A stretch of 64,000 bases of DNA, taken from NCBI GenBank assembly GCA_018340805.1, contig JACMZG010000008.1:57369918-57433917 (forward strand). Reading direction: 5' to 3'. The number at the start of each line of letters is the position of its first letter. Position 1 is the first letter of the stretch. Under the pieces are notes generated by a model that was not told where the DNA came from, did no database searches, and saw only the letters and a list, made by a program, of their open reading frames with translations. Of this stretch, positions 31,681 through 42,744 are shown one piece after another. The translations under genes were made by a program, and so were the position numbers. Origin of the DNA: Microvelia longipes. Its lineage: Eukaryota > Arthropoda > Insecta > Hemiptera > Veliidae.

Positions 31681-32620
31681 CTAGATTGACTTAAAACCAA
31701 AATGACCCTTCCACTTCAAAATGAATTCTGCAATCCAAATTGAGTAACCACTATTGATTGCTATTGATGGCTCTCTATAAACCCTATTTTTATGAGAACC
31801 AACTTCCTTCACTGCATTAAGGAATAAATCGATATGCCTACAATAAAGAGGGATTGCATTAGTACCCCAAAAGGTTATGAACATCAGTCAAATCCAATTA
31901 AACTAGGGAGGTGCTGATTCCAGTTGACAATGCTCTAATTAGTAACCTGACTATTGACAACTGTGAGCCAATAACTACCTTTATGTCTTCACAGACTCAA
32001 GCATACTACTTAATAGCTGTAGCGGCAGGGGCTTGCACCTGACTGTAACTACAATTAAGGGAAGCACAATAATAATAATACAGGAAACCAAGTAGTATAA
32101 GTAAGAGCAGGTTATATATTAGACTTATAAACATTAAATAAGTCCTAGTCTGTAAGAAGGTACCATTTATATTTAAATAAATAATAGCTATCAAATATGA
32201 AATTAAGTTAATTTGGCCAATATTTAATTTAACTTAGTGCACTTAGCTGACCGAAGACGCGCTCGCGAGTCCCGAGGTTCAGCTGCTGATCACGGTGCAG
32301 ATCATCTCGTCTTCAACCGAGTTTGTTTATTTGAACCTCATAGGCTGGATGTAGTTTAGTGATCCTCCAAAAATGTGCATTATCACTAAATTTATGGTAA
32401 ACGTAAAAAGAATTAAATGCTATATCACAGAGTTATACAAGATGGCGGCAGATGCAACATTTTCCCTGGAAACTTTTCAAAACTAACTACCTCCAGTGTT
32501 GTCAACTTGGGTGAAAGAATTGAATAAAATCTAAAGCCCGATCTGAAATGCGGACTCAGGTTCAGATGGAATGCTGTGCGGGTCCAGCATGCTCTGTCGT
32601 AGACAATAGCTTAATTTATT

Positions 32621-32713
<93 letters not shown>

Positions 32714-33480
32714 CTAATAATAATATATACTATAATAATCATTTTGTAGAATCATTTTATACAGCAAAGTAATAAAACATTTGGTACCACTATTAACCAT
32801 GTTGCAGAATTTTTTAGTAAACAGTTGATTGACACACATCACAGTTTTATGTTTCTAAAAAATAAGAAGAAATTATTTCAAATAAAAGTACTTGATAAAT
32901 GTAACATAATAGTTCATTGGACATTTAAAAGTACCAAATGTTTTTGCATGAGGTAATAATTGCAAGGGCACTTACTCTGACTTGAGCATTGATAAACAGT
33001 CAGTGATGGAAGGGTTTTTGCTGCGGCAATATTGAGGTATTGATGCTGATTCTCTCATTCTTCGCCTAACTATATTAAGATGATCAACAGAGCTAAATTT
33101 GTCCTCACGCTCTGCGGCAGCATTTCGTAAAATTTCCTCATCATTTCTTATTAATTCAAAAAGGGGATCACTCATCATTCCTGCCAATAATTCTTCGACA
33201 GCAGTGGAAGTGAATTTCAATGACTTCACAGATAATGCCTAAAAACTTGTTTGGCTTTAAGGACTCATCCCTTTCCCTTATCTCCATGTATATTTCTTAA
33301 ACGCCTTTGTAAATTGGTGGAACGAATTAATTTTTTGCAGGTAGGACATGGTAGTTTTCTATTTCTGGCATCTTTAGTGTCCTCATTAGCAACTAGCACT
33401 TGACCCTCTTGCCTAAACTTTTCACCAAATTTACCTGAAACAACTTATATATACAGTGCCTATAAAACAAAGTGTACAGA
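31681..33480 (-). pseudogene. Zinc-finger gene fragment, copy 2 (tandem duplicate)
   Basis: The same order as copy 1. The last exon is at 31700-31870 (VKEVGSHKNRVYREPSIAIN), shortened and frame-broken. The middle exon at 33229-32972 encodes an 85-residue stretch identical to that of copy 1. The finger exon keeps only the second finger: about 150 bases coding for the first finger (present at 31460-31600 in copy 1) are deleted, leaving ACCAAATTTACCTGAAAC. A solo LTR (32018-32605) sits in the intron. The high identity points to a fairly recent duplication. Confidence 0.55.
32018..32605. repeat. Solo LTR (588 bp)
   Basis: The sequence starts TGTAGCGGCAGGGG and ends CTGTCGTAGACA, bounded by the 5-bp duplication ATAGC (32013-32017 and 32606-32610). 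Copy 1 of the duplication has the uninterrupted empty site CTTAATAGCTTAATTT near 30650, which proves the insertion. No internal retrotransposon sequence is left, so it is a product of LTR-LTR recombination. Its family is unknown. Confidence 0.88.
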
Positions 33481-34613
33481 TAGATATTTAGGTTTTATCT
33501 TTCATGTGACTAGATTGACCCAAGAAGTTTTTAGGATTGAATAAATTCAATCAATATTTAATCAATTTAAGAAGGTGATTAAATTATGGATTACTCGAAT
33601 CAAAGAACCACACAACTATGGGTATAATTAGGAAGTATATGAATGTTCAATATTTTAACTTAATACTTAGAAATATCCGTATTTGAGGTGCATGACATCA
33701 TGAACATCAGGGTTACGCTAAGTGTGAATGATTTTAGGGGGTACTCAAGCTAATGGCAAAATTTTATAACAAATATGTAAAAAAATCATATGTAAACATA
33801 ATCATAATAACAGTATTGATGTGATAATGGCCTCATGTTAGGTTGAAAGCACTTAGACGAAATTAATGTTTTTGTGGATTACCTTTTTACTTTGTTTCTT
33901 TAAACAGTTATCAGTTTTAATATCCTTCTAGGGAATTTCCAGAGAAAGATGAGCATATGATATTGTTTGTTAGTATATGACTGAATCAAAAAATTATCAA
34001 CAAAGTTTTCATCGGCCAATATAAACAGCTATTTCCTAAGTTAGATGGTTGAAATATGGGGGCCAAAATATTAATTACAGTAATTCTATTTGTTGGTAGT
34101 ACTTAAGACGTTCTCCCAATTATATTATATGAAACAAGACAAATTGAAGGCTACGTCAGAAATCGATTGTTGTAAAAGTAATTGAGGTTTAATATGAAAC
34201 AATATTTTAAAGTTTGCATATCCCTAATGCACATGACATATAACTGGAACTAATTGAAAAGGAATTTAGTCCCACAATGTAAAACACTAGTTTAGGGTTT
34301 ATGGGGGATATATGGGAAGTAATTATAGTGCAAACAATCTCTGAAGTTGACAATTATGTTATGGCTGCACTATTAAAAAACTGTGATGGACCAATTATGT
34401 CCATCATAGTTTCAAGACTAGACTAATTAATGTCTAATAGTTTTCATAGCCTTGTACCATATTTGACTCCAAAACAAGAGGTCGAAGGCCTCTTGTCCTT
34501 GGCGCTAGGGGCAGCTTTGAGGCCAGGCCACATGGCTGTTTTCCTATATCACTTCGTCGTATTACTTGTTTATATAAGTGGCATACTTCGCATAAGCCAG
34601 ACATATTAGGGGC
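33481..34613. other. No gene recognised
   Basis: AT-rich DNA without motif-bearing frames. It lies where the 3' end of BEL element E (end of integrase and 3' LTR) would be expected, so it either replaced that end or was inserted there. I saw no LTR border. Confidence 0.45.
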
Positions 34614-35006
34614 TCACTGCACATTAAAATGAAATCTAATATTTTGAGATAAAAAATATGTCTTTAAGGCTTGACCAGTTGCGGTAGAATGAAGATAAGT
34701 AATTATTTCTCTAATTTTACGGTCGGCACCGCGAAAATTAGTGGCCTGGTCACTATAAATATCTGATGGTGTTCCGCGGCGGTCAGAAAAACGTCGAAGC
34801 GCAACAATATAACTTGGTGTCGATAAACTACACAATATTTCTATATGAACTGCTTTGGTAGCAAAATATATAAACAAGGCGAAGTAACCTTTGTAATGAA
34901 GTGCTTTCTTTCTTTTACTTTCTTTCAACATAAACGGACCAGCTAAGTCCATATCACAAATTTTGAACGCTTGATTGGGCGTTACTCTAGATGCGGGCTT
35001 AATCAC
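34614..35006 (-). pseudogene. BEL E integrase core, truncated
   Basis: 130 codons: CDMDLAGPFMLKESKRKKA (Asp), HYKGYFALFIYFATKAVHIE and SDIYSDQATNFRGADRKI (Asp). Homology ends abruptly at FHFNVQ, before the usual PHFGGLWE with the catalytic Glu, so the enzyme cannot be active. Sequence left of 34614 is unrelated. Confidence 0.9.
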
Positions 35007-36395
35007 CCATAGTAGGAATAACGCAACTTCTAAAACGACTACAACGAATATATTCGTATATAATTTTTCGAATGGTGTTACGTCTATTTATAATCCAATA
35101 TTTATTTGATAACAAAGCTTCGAGAGTACGCGGGCCAGAATGTAAGTATTCAATATGACAGTTCTTTATTATCAATTTAGTAAACTGGCTTTTATTCGAA
35201 AGTAAAATCGGATGGCGTCTATCAAACGGTAAAGAACTATTTTTAAGTGGTCTTCAACTCTAATAAGACCATTTTCATCAATAAATGGAGGCTAAGATTG
35301 AATTTTAGGAGAACAAACTTTTTTTTAGAATTATTATAAGAGTAACTTGATAACTAACTTACTTGATAACTAAATTGATAAGAGTGTGAAGAGACATGAC
35401 ATTTTTAATTCACTGATAGAAAGAAAACGTTACGAAGGTCGTTTCAGTTTAGGAATCCTACAATTATTTACAAATCTCCTAACGTAACCAATAACTACTT
35501 GAATTTGGAATAACTTATCTTATTTATACAGCAAATAAGGAAGGAGACTGTTTGAAACATCTAAAGCTGGGGGTTTAGAAGATATCGATTATGACACTAA
35601 CGGCGTATTTTTCACTTCTGGTAATTCACTGATATCGATTGAGTTAAATGCGGTAATAGGCCAGGCTATAGGCGAGTCATAGGCCCACGTTGGCCCTTTG
35701 AACCAAGAAGTATAATTTAAAAGAGCATTAGGAGTAAGGCCTCGGGATGCTATATTACTAATATTATTATCTGTAGTAACATGATACCACTGATTTATTT
35801 CAGTTCAAGATAATGTAGCCGCAACGCGGTGGGAAACAAAGGTTTTTAATAAATGTGGCGGCTTTCGAATCCACGAAAGAACAATAGTTGAATCAGAAAA
35901 CAAAGAAATATTTATATTAGAGATAGAAAATTTACTTAGGATGTAACATTTTCAAGATGTAGCTTAACTGATTTAACTAAGTGAGAGAGCAATAGAGCTC
36001 CAATTAGGTCTATTCTTGGAATAGTTTGTATTTTCGAGGGCGCTACTTTAGTTTTAGACTTTTATAAAAAGACTTGATCACTATTCTCTAAAAATTCAAC
36101 TCGCAAATAAATAACGGCTCCTGATCCTTTTAGAGATCCGTCACAAAAACCTAATAAATGACAAGATTTAGCTGGGGTAGGAAATACACAGCGATAAATT
36201 TGTAAATTTCTAAGATTTGGAAGTTCTAATTAACATTGATGCCACAGCTCAGCTATTGATACTGGCAAAACATCATCCCAACTTATACCGGAAATCTAAA
36301 TGTCTTTTAAAATACATTTAAAAAGAAAGATGGTTGGTGAAGTAAAACCAAGCGGATCGTATATACGCGCAACTGTACTTAAAACTTTGCGCTTA
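35007..36395 (-). pseudogene. BEL E RNase H and integrase N-part, decayed
   Basis: No long frame, but conserved pieces are readable on the minus strand: LLGFCDGSLKGSGAVIYLRV (RNase H, with Gly in place of the usual Ala) near 36120-36170, YHVTTDNNISNIASRGLTP near 35740-35800 (normally DNPADxASRG), and WFKGPTWAYDSPIAWP after it. RIYDPLGFTSPTIFLFK (RT connection) lies just left of the MITE at 36396. Many stops and shifts are present. Confidence 0.75.
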
Positions 36396-36800
36396 CAGTC
36401 TATCGTTTAGTTTAAAAATCTTGACAGGTCAGTTTAGGCACCACTGATTCTTAAGAAAAAAAATCCCTGCAGGAAGGGAGCGGGAAAAAATATATGTAAA
36501 CAAATCAGGTTATTTTACCTGTATTTTCTTGGCGATGTTTTTTACATTTCTTTTGTGTAGTTTTATTTTAAAATATCATTTTTAAGATTAATTTGAAAGT
36601 TGCTTTCAAAACGATGTAATCAAAAGAAGAACCACAAACAAAGTGAACGATTGCCGTGAAGAAGGTTTTTTCCCTACAGCGGTTATGGGGGTAGGGATTT
36701 TTTTTCTCTTTTTAAGTGAGAGGTTGGCAGCGGCTTCTCTGATTGGTCAATCCCCAAAATACTTATGACCTTGGGGATTTTTAAACTAAACGATAGACTA
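36396..36800. mobile_element. Mariner-like MITE in BEL E
   Basis: A 405-bp element with inverted ends sharing TCTATCGTTTAGTTTAAA (about 22 bp in all), flanked by TA on both sides (36394-36395 and 36801-36802). It has no coding capacity. The interior holds a purine-rich block and GGTTATGGGGGTAGGG. The BEL E reading frame resumes on each side. Confidence 0.8.
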
Positions 36801-36802
36801 TA

Positions 36803-37294
36803 GTGTACTCACATTCTAAGTCAGGCGGTTCTATAAGAAAAAAATACATCAATTTGCGGGTTCCAACCTACACCAAGAGTTTTTTTAGAGTTATCATCAG
36901 TGTCACGAATAACTAACGACTGAGCATGATCAGATGGTTTTAAAAGAGAAAAAAATTCTGTAGAGTTGCTATACCATTTATTTAAAGAAAAGCCACCGGC
37001 GGCAAGCAAACCACACATTTGATTTTTCAATTCAGACCAGAAAACGAAGTTGAGCCAGTTAACGCGTTGTCGACACAAGTATCTGAAGCTAAAGCTTGGG
37101 CGGCAAGCGGATATTTATCGCCCTCGTCTTTAATCAACAGTTTTAGCGTGCGATGAGCTTGAAAAGATAAAGGAGATAAACCATAAGTTACAGTACAAAG
37201 CTCATATTCTTGTAGCGGTTGCGAGGAATCTTCTCTAAATAAAATACGTAAAAAAGAACGATCAGATTCGTCTATTAAAATATTTCTATACATT
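36803..37294 (-). pseudogene. BEL E reverse transcriptase, C-terminal half
   Basis: Starts at the hAT insertion point with MYRNILIDESDRSFLRILF, the second half of the ISQMY(R) motif, and goes on with ELCTVTYGLSPLSFQAHRTL. The catalytic YxDD box is replaced by TCVDNALTG, so Asn stands where the second Asp should be. A frame change near 37060 leads to AAGGFSLNKWYSNSTEF and LGVGWNPQIDVFF. Not active. Confidence 0.88.
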
Positions 37295-38015
37295 CAGGGG
37301 CAGATCCAGGGGGGGCCCGGGCCCCCTGTCGTTTCAGGCAAAAAAAAATATAAATAAATTAAATTAAATTGAATAATTTAATGTCGTTCTTAAATAAAGG
37401 CGCGTTTATTAGTTTTTATACTATTTTCAAGAACTTTTTATTGCATTATTAGAACCATTATTTAATTAAAATATGACAAGTACTCTTACCTAAATAATAA
37501 AAGCTAATAAGGATTGGTTTATTATTATATTATTTTTTTTAAGTAGAATTAGAATTAAAGAGGTCGTTTTTATCAGTAAAAACATTTGATTGAATATGCG
37601 GCAATTTCTGAAGCATCGGCGGTCATTCTTTTGTTATTCTCGAGCGAGGATATAGTAAAATAAGCATTTAACCCTCTTTCTAAGAAATATTTTTATTTCT
37701 TTCTCGTAAAAACTAATAATTTTTAACATCTATTTTAGATTCTTATATACATATAAAATTTTCTAGACTTGTATTGTCAAATTATTTAATAAAATAATTG
37801 AGTGCGTAGGCGTATAATACATATTTATTTTTGGTGAATAAATTTTTATTTTAGCGAATTTTCATAATGAAAATGACGCTTATGAGGTTGTTCGGATGAC
37901 GGAAGTTGAGGGTGGGAGTGAGCGGAATCGGTTCCTATTGGCTTCCTGATAACAAAAAAATATGTCCGAAATAATTTATATTATATTGTATACTATATAA
38001 TAATACATATATATA

Positions 38016-38062
<47 letters not shown>

Positions 38063-38096
38063 GTATATAATATATATATATATCTATATATATATA

Positions 38097-38146
<50 letters not shown>

Positions 38147-39045
38147 TATATATGTATGTTAAGAGTTTCTACCTTTCGTATGGCGAACGATAACTCTCGA
38201 AGGCATTCTCAATTGAAACGAAACTTTGCAAATCGCGAGATGTGTGGAGGTTACGAGCCTATGTTTATAAAACATTATGACGTCATCAATCAAAGTTATG
38301 ACGTCATGAAAAAAAAAATTTTTGAACTTGAAATGGCTTTTTAAAACAAGGTATTTTCGTGTTAGGTAGACAGCTAGCTGAATCGATTAAGACCAATTTC
38401 AGCTGAATCGAAACCATCACAAATGGCGCAAACAGTATACATATATATATAATGTTGTATATATGGTATATACGTCCATGTCAAGGACTCGTACGATATC
38501 TGTTGGGTTCAGTAGTGTTAGAGGGTGGGGGATATAGTATAATTGAAGGGCTCTACCTCTTGCTCCATCCTGGTAAGCCTGCTGTCCTAGAGAGACGGAC
38601 AAAAATGGCTTCCACTAAACCACGGCGAGCAAAGCAGGCCAGTAAACGGAAGAACCTCGAAGTAGTCTTTTATGGTCGAATTCATTCTAAACGATTGCGA
38701 CCGGTTTAGCTCAATCAGACAATCCTAAGCCTAGATAAACAATATTAACATAGATGGTTCACTCACGAGTGTAGTAGGACTCAATTGACCAAGTTTGTGT
38801 TTATGATTTAAGTTGGGGCCTCATCACTAGTCTTGGAATAGCGTAGTAGTAAAAATATATTTTGCTCTATTTCTACTAAGATTTTGCGTGTAGTATTTGT
38901 TTTAAATACAAACAGTTGCCAATCGTTTAGTAAAATAAAATAAAAGTAAACAAAGATCTATGGTATGCTGTACGTATTCGCGATGTATTTTTTTTTTCAA
39001 AACTTGGGGGCCTCATCACGCGAAGCAGCACCATTGTTTTTCTTA

Positions 39046-39285
39046 AAAAATACGGGCTTCGGCCCGTTAGCCGCTACGCGGCCTCGGCGCTTTCGCGCCT
39101 CGTCCGCTCCGCGGCGTCGGCCCACCGGGCGCTTCGCGCCCGGGGGCCTCCCAGTGGCCGCTTCGCGGCCACATTTTTGTTGTTTTGTATGATGTGTTGT
39201 TTCATTATTGGTTCTTGTTACATTGGCATTTTTGCCATGTACCTAGCGAATTTTCACAGCCTCTCCACACAGGCCCGCTTCGCGG
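39046..39285 (+). repeat. Cluster of GC-rich hairpins in block S
   Basis: Consecutive short perfect hairpins in otherwise AT-rich DNA: ACGGGCTTCGGCCCGT, GCCGCTACGCGGC, GCGCTTTCGCGC, CCGCTCCGCGG, GGGCGCTTCGCGCCC, TGGCCGCTTCGCGGCCA and, 90 bases further, GGCCCGCTTCGCGGGCC. Most have TTCG or a similar loop. Frames crossing this cluster are a by-product. Confidence 0.9.
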
Positions 39286-41604
39286 GCCTGAGAGGCCTTT
39301 CTAAACTTTGATTTTACTAATTAAGATTTTATGAATACTTTATTATTAATAGTATGCTATAATATTAAAACTAACAAGCATTATAAGCAAAATATATTCA
39401 GATTTATGTTTTTAAATAAAAATACCGTTTCCGTCACTTAGGATCATAGATAAAACATATTAACATAGATGGCTCACTCAAGATTTTAAAAATATAGTGA
39501 TGGGATGCAGGAGGCTCAAGTAAGTACAGTCTAGTGGTGACAGCGTGAAACTGTCACATATTTTTATTTTTGACATTTTATTTATTTATTTTTATTCAAC
39601 CAAACAACGAGCTGTTGAGGGTAATCAAGTCTTTCCATCCGCTTTTCCAGCGCTAGAATCATGAGGAGTCGATGGATGAGTGGTCCCAAGAAAGGTCTAT
39701 AAGAATTTCGTATAAATTGGTAAAAAGTGAAAAAAATTAATTTCTCACTCTTACTTCACCCATTCTGTCTTCCTCCTTGGATTTGAACCTCTAATGTCAG
39801 AGTTTCAATTTTGTTTGTTTCCTTTACTTATCCGTTTGCGCCAACCCGAGATTTTATACTCAGATAGCAAATTTAAATGTTTAAGTCTAAAAAACTAAAA
39901 AATGAATTATTGTTATTTTTTTAAGAAAACGCATGGTGCTGCTTCGCGTGATGAGGCCCCAAGTTTTATTAAACAAAAATACATCGCGAATACAGGCATA
40001 CCACTAGATCTTGTTTTACTTTTATTTTATTTACTAAACGATTGCAACGGTTTTGTTTTTTAAAAAATACTACCAGCACAATCTAGTAAGAATAGAGCAA
40101 ATCATATTTTACTACTAGCGCTAATTCAAGACTCTAGTGATGAGGCCCCCAACTTAAATCATAAACACAAACTTGTCAATTGAGGTGTTCCTACTACACT
40201 CGGAGTGAACCATCTATCTTAGGATTGTCTGATTGAGCTGAAACCCGGTCGCAATCGTATTTAGAATGACTTCGACATATAAAGACTACTTCGAGGTTCT
40301 TCCGCTTTTACGGGCCTGCTTTGCTCGGCGTGTTTAGTGGAAGCCATTTTTGTCCTGTCTCTCTGGACACAGGCTTACCAGGATGGAGCAAGAGGTAGAG
40401 GTCCATCTTTATACTATATCCCCACCCTCTAAACACTACTAAACCTAACAGATATCGTACAAGTCTTTGACCTAGACGTATACATATATACAACATTATA
40501 TATATATGTATACTGTTTGCGCCATTTGTGATGGTTCGATTGAGCTGAATTTGGTCCTTAATCGATTCAGCTAGCCGTCTACCTAAACACGAAATACCTT
40601 GTTTTAAAGCCATTTCAGTTTCAAAAAAAATTTTTTTTCATGACGTCATAATTTGGTTGATGACGTCATAATGTTTTATAAACAATAGGCCTCGTAACCT
40701 CCACAAGATCTCGCGATTTGCAAAGTTCCGTTTCAATTTGACAACGCCTTCGAGAGTTATCGTTCGCCCATACCGAAAGGGTAGAAACTCTTACATACAT
40801 ATATATATATATACATATATATATTATATATATATAATATATATATACATATATATAATACTTTTTTCGGGCATATATTTTTGTTATCAGGAAGCCAATA
40901 GGAACCGATTCCGATCACTCCCACCCTCAACTTCCGTCATCCGAACAACCTCATAAGCGTCATTTTCATAATGAAAATTCGCTAAAAAACAATAATTAAT
41001 TTTCAGTGTTTTAGGCTTAACATTTAAATTTGCTATCTGAATAAAACATCTCGGGTTGGCGCAAACGGATAAGTAAAGGAAACAAACAAAAATTGAAACT
41101 CTGACATTAGAGGTTCAAATCCAAGGGGGGACGACAGAATGGGTGAAGTAAGAGTGAGAAATTAATTTTTTTCACTTTTTACCAATTTATCGAAATTCTT
41201 ATAGAGCTTTCTTGGGATCACTCATCCATCGACTCCTCATCATTCTAGCGCTGAAAAGCGGATGGAAGACTTGATTACCCTCAACAGCTCGTTGTTTGGT
41301 TGAATACAATAAATAAATAAATAAAAGTGTCAGAAATAAAAATATCTGACAGTTTCACGCTGTCACCACTAGACTGTACTACTTGAGCCTCCTGCATCCC
41401 ATCAACTATTTTTTTTAAATTTTTGAGTGAGCCATCTATGTTAATATTGTTTATCTATGATCCTAAGTGACAGAAACGGTATTTTTATTTAAAAACAAAA
41501 GTCATGAATATATTTTTGTTTATAACGCTTGTTAGTTTTAATATTATAGCATACTATTAATAATAAAGTATTAATAAAATCTTAATTAGTAAAATCAAAC
41601 TTGT

Positions 41605-41855
41605 GAGAAAGTCTCTCAGGCCCGCGAAGCGGGTCTGTGTGGAGAGGCTGTGAAAATTCGCTAGGTACATGGCAAAATGCCATGTAACAAGAACAATAAT
41701 GAAACAACACATCATACAAAACAACAACAATGTGGCCGCGAAGCGGCCACAGGGAGGCCCCCGGGCCGCGAAGCGGCCCGGTGGGCCGACGCCGCGGAGC
41801 AGACGAGGCGCGAAGCGCCGAGGTCGCGTAACGGCTACGGGCCGAAGGCCCGTAT
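41605..41855 (+). repeat. Cluster of GC-rich hairpins in block S'
   Basis: Reverse-complement counterpart of the first cluster: GGCCCGCGAAGCGGGTC, GTGGCCGCGAAGCGGCCAC, GGGCCGCGAAGCGGCCC, GGCGCGAAGCGCC and ACGGGCCGAAGGCCCGT. One hairpin differs between clusters, GGGCGCTTCGCGCCC against GGGCCGCTTCGCGGCCC, yet both pair perfectly. Confidence 0.9.
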
Positions 41856-41951
41856 TTTATATTATTTGCTTCTGCAAGTTTTAGTGTATATTATATATCG
41901 AGCCGCGCTGCGTTGTTTTAATATTATACAATAATAACGCCGAAACGAGAA

Positions 41952-42595
41952 AATGAGGGAGAAAAAACTATTTTGAATTATTTTAATAAGAAGACAGTGG
42001 TTAGCAATAGAAATGATTCTCAAAGCGCCACCCTCTCAAGTAGTAGCACTAAGATCATTCCTGCTCAGAATGAAATTGACGAGTGTTGTGAACAGGTAAT
42101 TTCAAAAAATTGTTCTAATTTTGATATAGGTAATTATGTAAGCGACTTAATAACGATAAAGCGGTCCAATGGTAACTACAATATATGATATACTTACAAA
42201 AATCTGGGTTCCCCCGCCTTCTTATAAGTTTCCCTCTAGTAAGGAATCGGGTCACACTCGGTCATTTCAGCATAAATGGCTGACGGAATATCCCTGGTTG
42301 GCTTATAGCGAAGTAAACATGGGTGCCTATTGTCTGCCTTGCATTTTGTTTGGTCATGCTGAATGAGGGGGAAGCAAAATAAATTTAGAGGCTTTAGTAA
42401 ATTCTCCTCTCACAAAATTTAAAAAAGCTCTAAATATTTTTAAATCTCATTTAAACTTGGATTACCACAAGACATCAGTTACAAAAGCTAATTGTTAATA
42501 ATAATTTAATAATTTTTATTAAAAGAAAATTAAATTTTTAATAATAAAGCTAATTTTTAAATAAAAAAGCTAATTTTTTAATAATAATAATAATT
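41952..42595 (+). pseudogene. hAT transposase N-terminus with TTF zinc finger
   Basis: The frame 41973-42188 (LNYFNKKTVVSNRND at its start) shifts near 42180 into the frame 42169-42366 with YDILTKIWVPPPSYKFPSS, FQHKWLTEYPWLAYSEV and GAYCLPCILFG, the TTF-type finger typical of ZMYM/hAT transposases. A stop at 42364 follows, and the same protein goes on with KINLEALVNSPLTKFKKALN. Just before Gypsy C there is an AAGCTAATTTTTTAATAATA repeat (42490-42595). Confidence 0.88.
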
Positions 42596-42715
42596 TGTGG
42601 CATTATGTTATTGACAAGCTGTCAATGTTTGTTGTATTTTAGTTTTATTGTAAGAATGAATATATTTATATTTGTTACGCTTAGTTATTGGTTATAATTA
42701 ACTAGTAGCTCTACA
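42596..42715 (+). repeat. Gypsy C 5' LTR
   Basis: 120 bp, TGTGGCATTATG...AGCTCTACA. It contains the inverted pair TTGACA/TGTCAA near its start. Very short for a Gypsy LTR. Confidence 0.97.
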
Positions 42716-42716
42716 C

Positions 42717-42728
42717 TGGCGCCCAACG
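42717..42728 (+). other. Gypsy C primer-binding site
   Basis: TGGCGCCCAACG, one base after the LTR, complementary to the 3' end of tRNA-Lys as in many retroelements. Confidence 0.9.
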
Positions 42729-42744
42729 AAAATGTCTGATTCAG

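Larger units (their letters stand above)
37851..41880. repeat. Interlocked inverted repeats, order P S P' S'
   Basis: Block P (about 37851-39050) is repeated inverted as P' (about 39930-40990). Block S (about 39050-39900) is repeated inverted as S' (about 41000-41870). The order is P S P' S', not the palindrome P S S' P'. P shares ACAAAAATGGCTTCCACTAA, GACGTCAT pairs and a TA tract with P' in reverse. S shares the GC hairpin cluster, GAAACTGTCA and CCAACCCGAG with S'. Arms look about 90 percent identical by eye with many small indels. No protein is encoded. The block sits between the hAT left end and its transposase. Confidence 0.85.

Noticed and set aside
32548..32772. Open frame across the (TA)n tract (Ile-Tyr repeats)
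   Set aside because: A TA repeat reads as alternating Ile and Tyr in any frame; this is not a gene.
38965..39192. Open frame with Arg/Ala-rich C-terminus, and its counterparts at 41669-41934
   Set aside because: They run across the GC hairpin clusters, have no conserved start between the inverted copies and arise from base composition.
39046..41855. CRISPR-like array
   Set aside because: The hairpins differ from each other and have no equal-length spacers; the context is eukaryotic.
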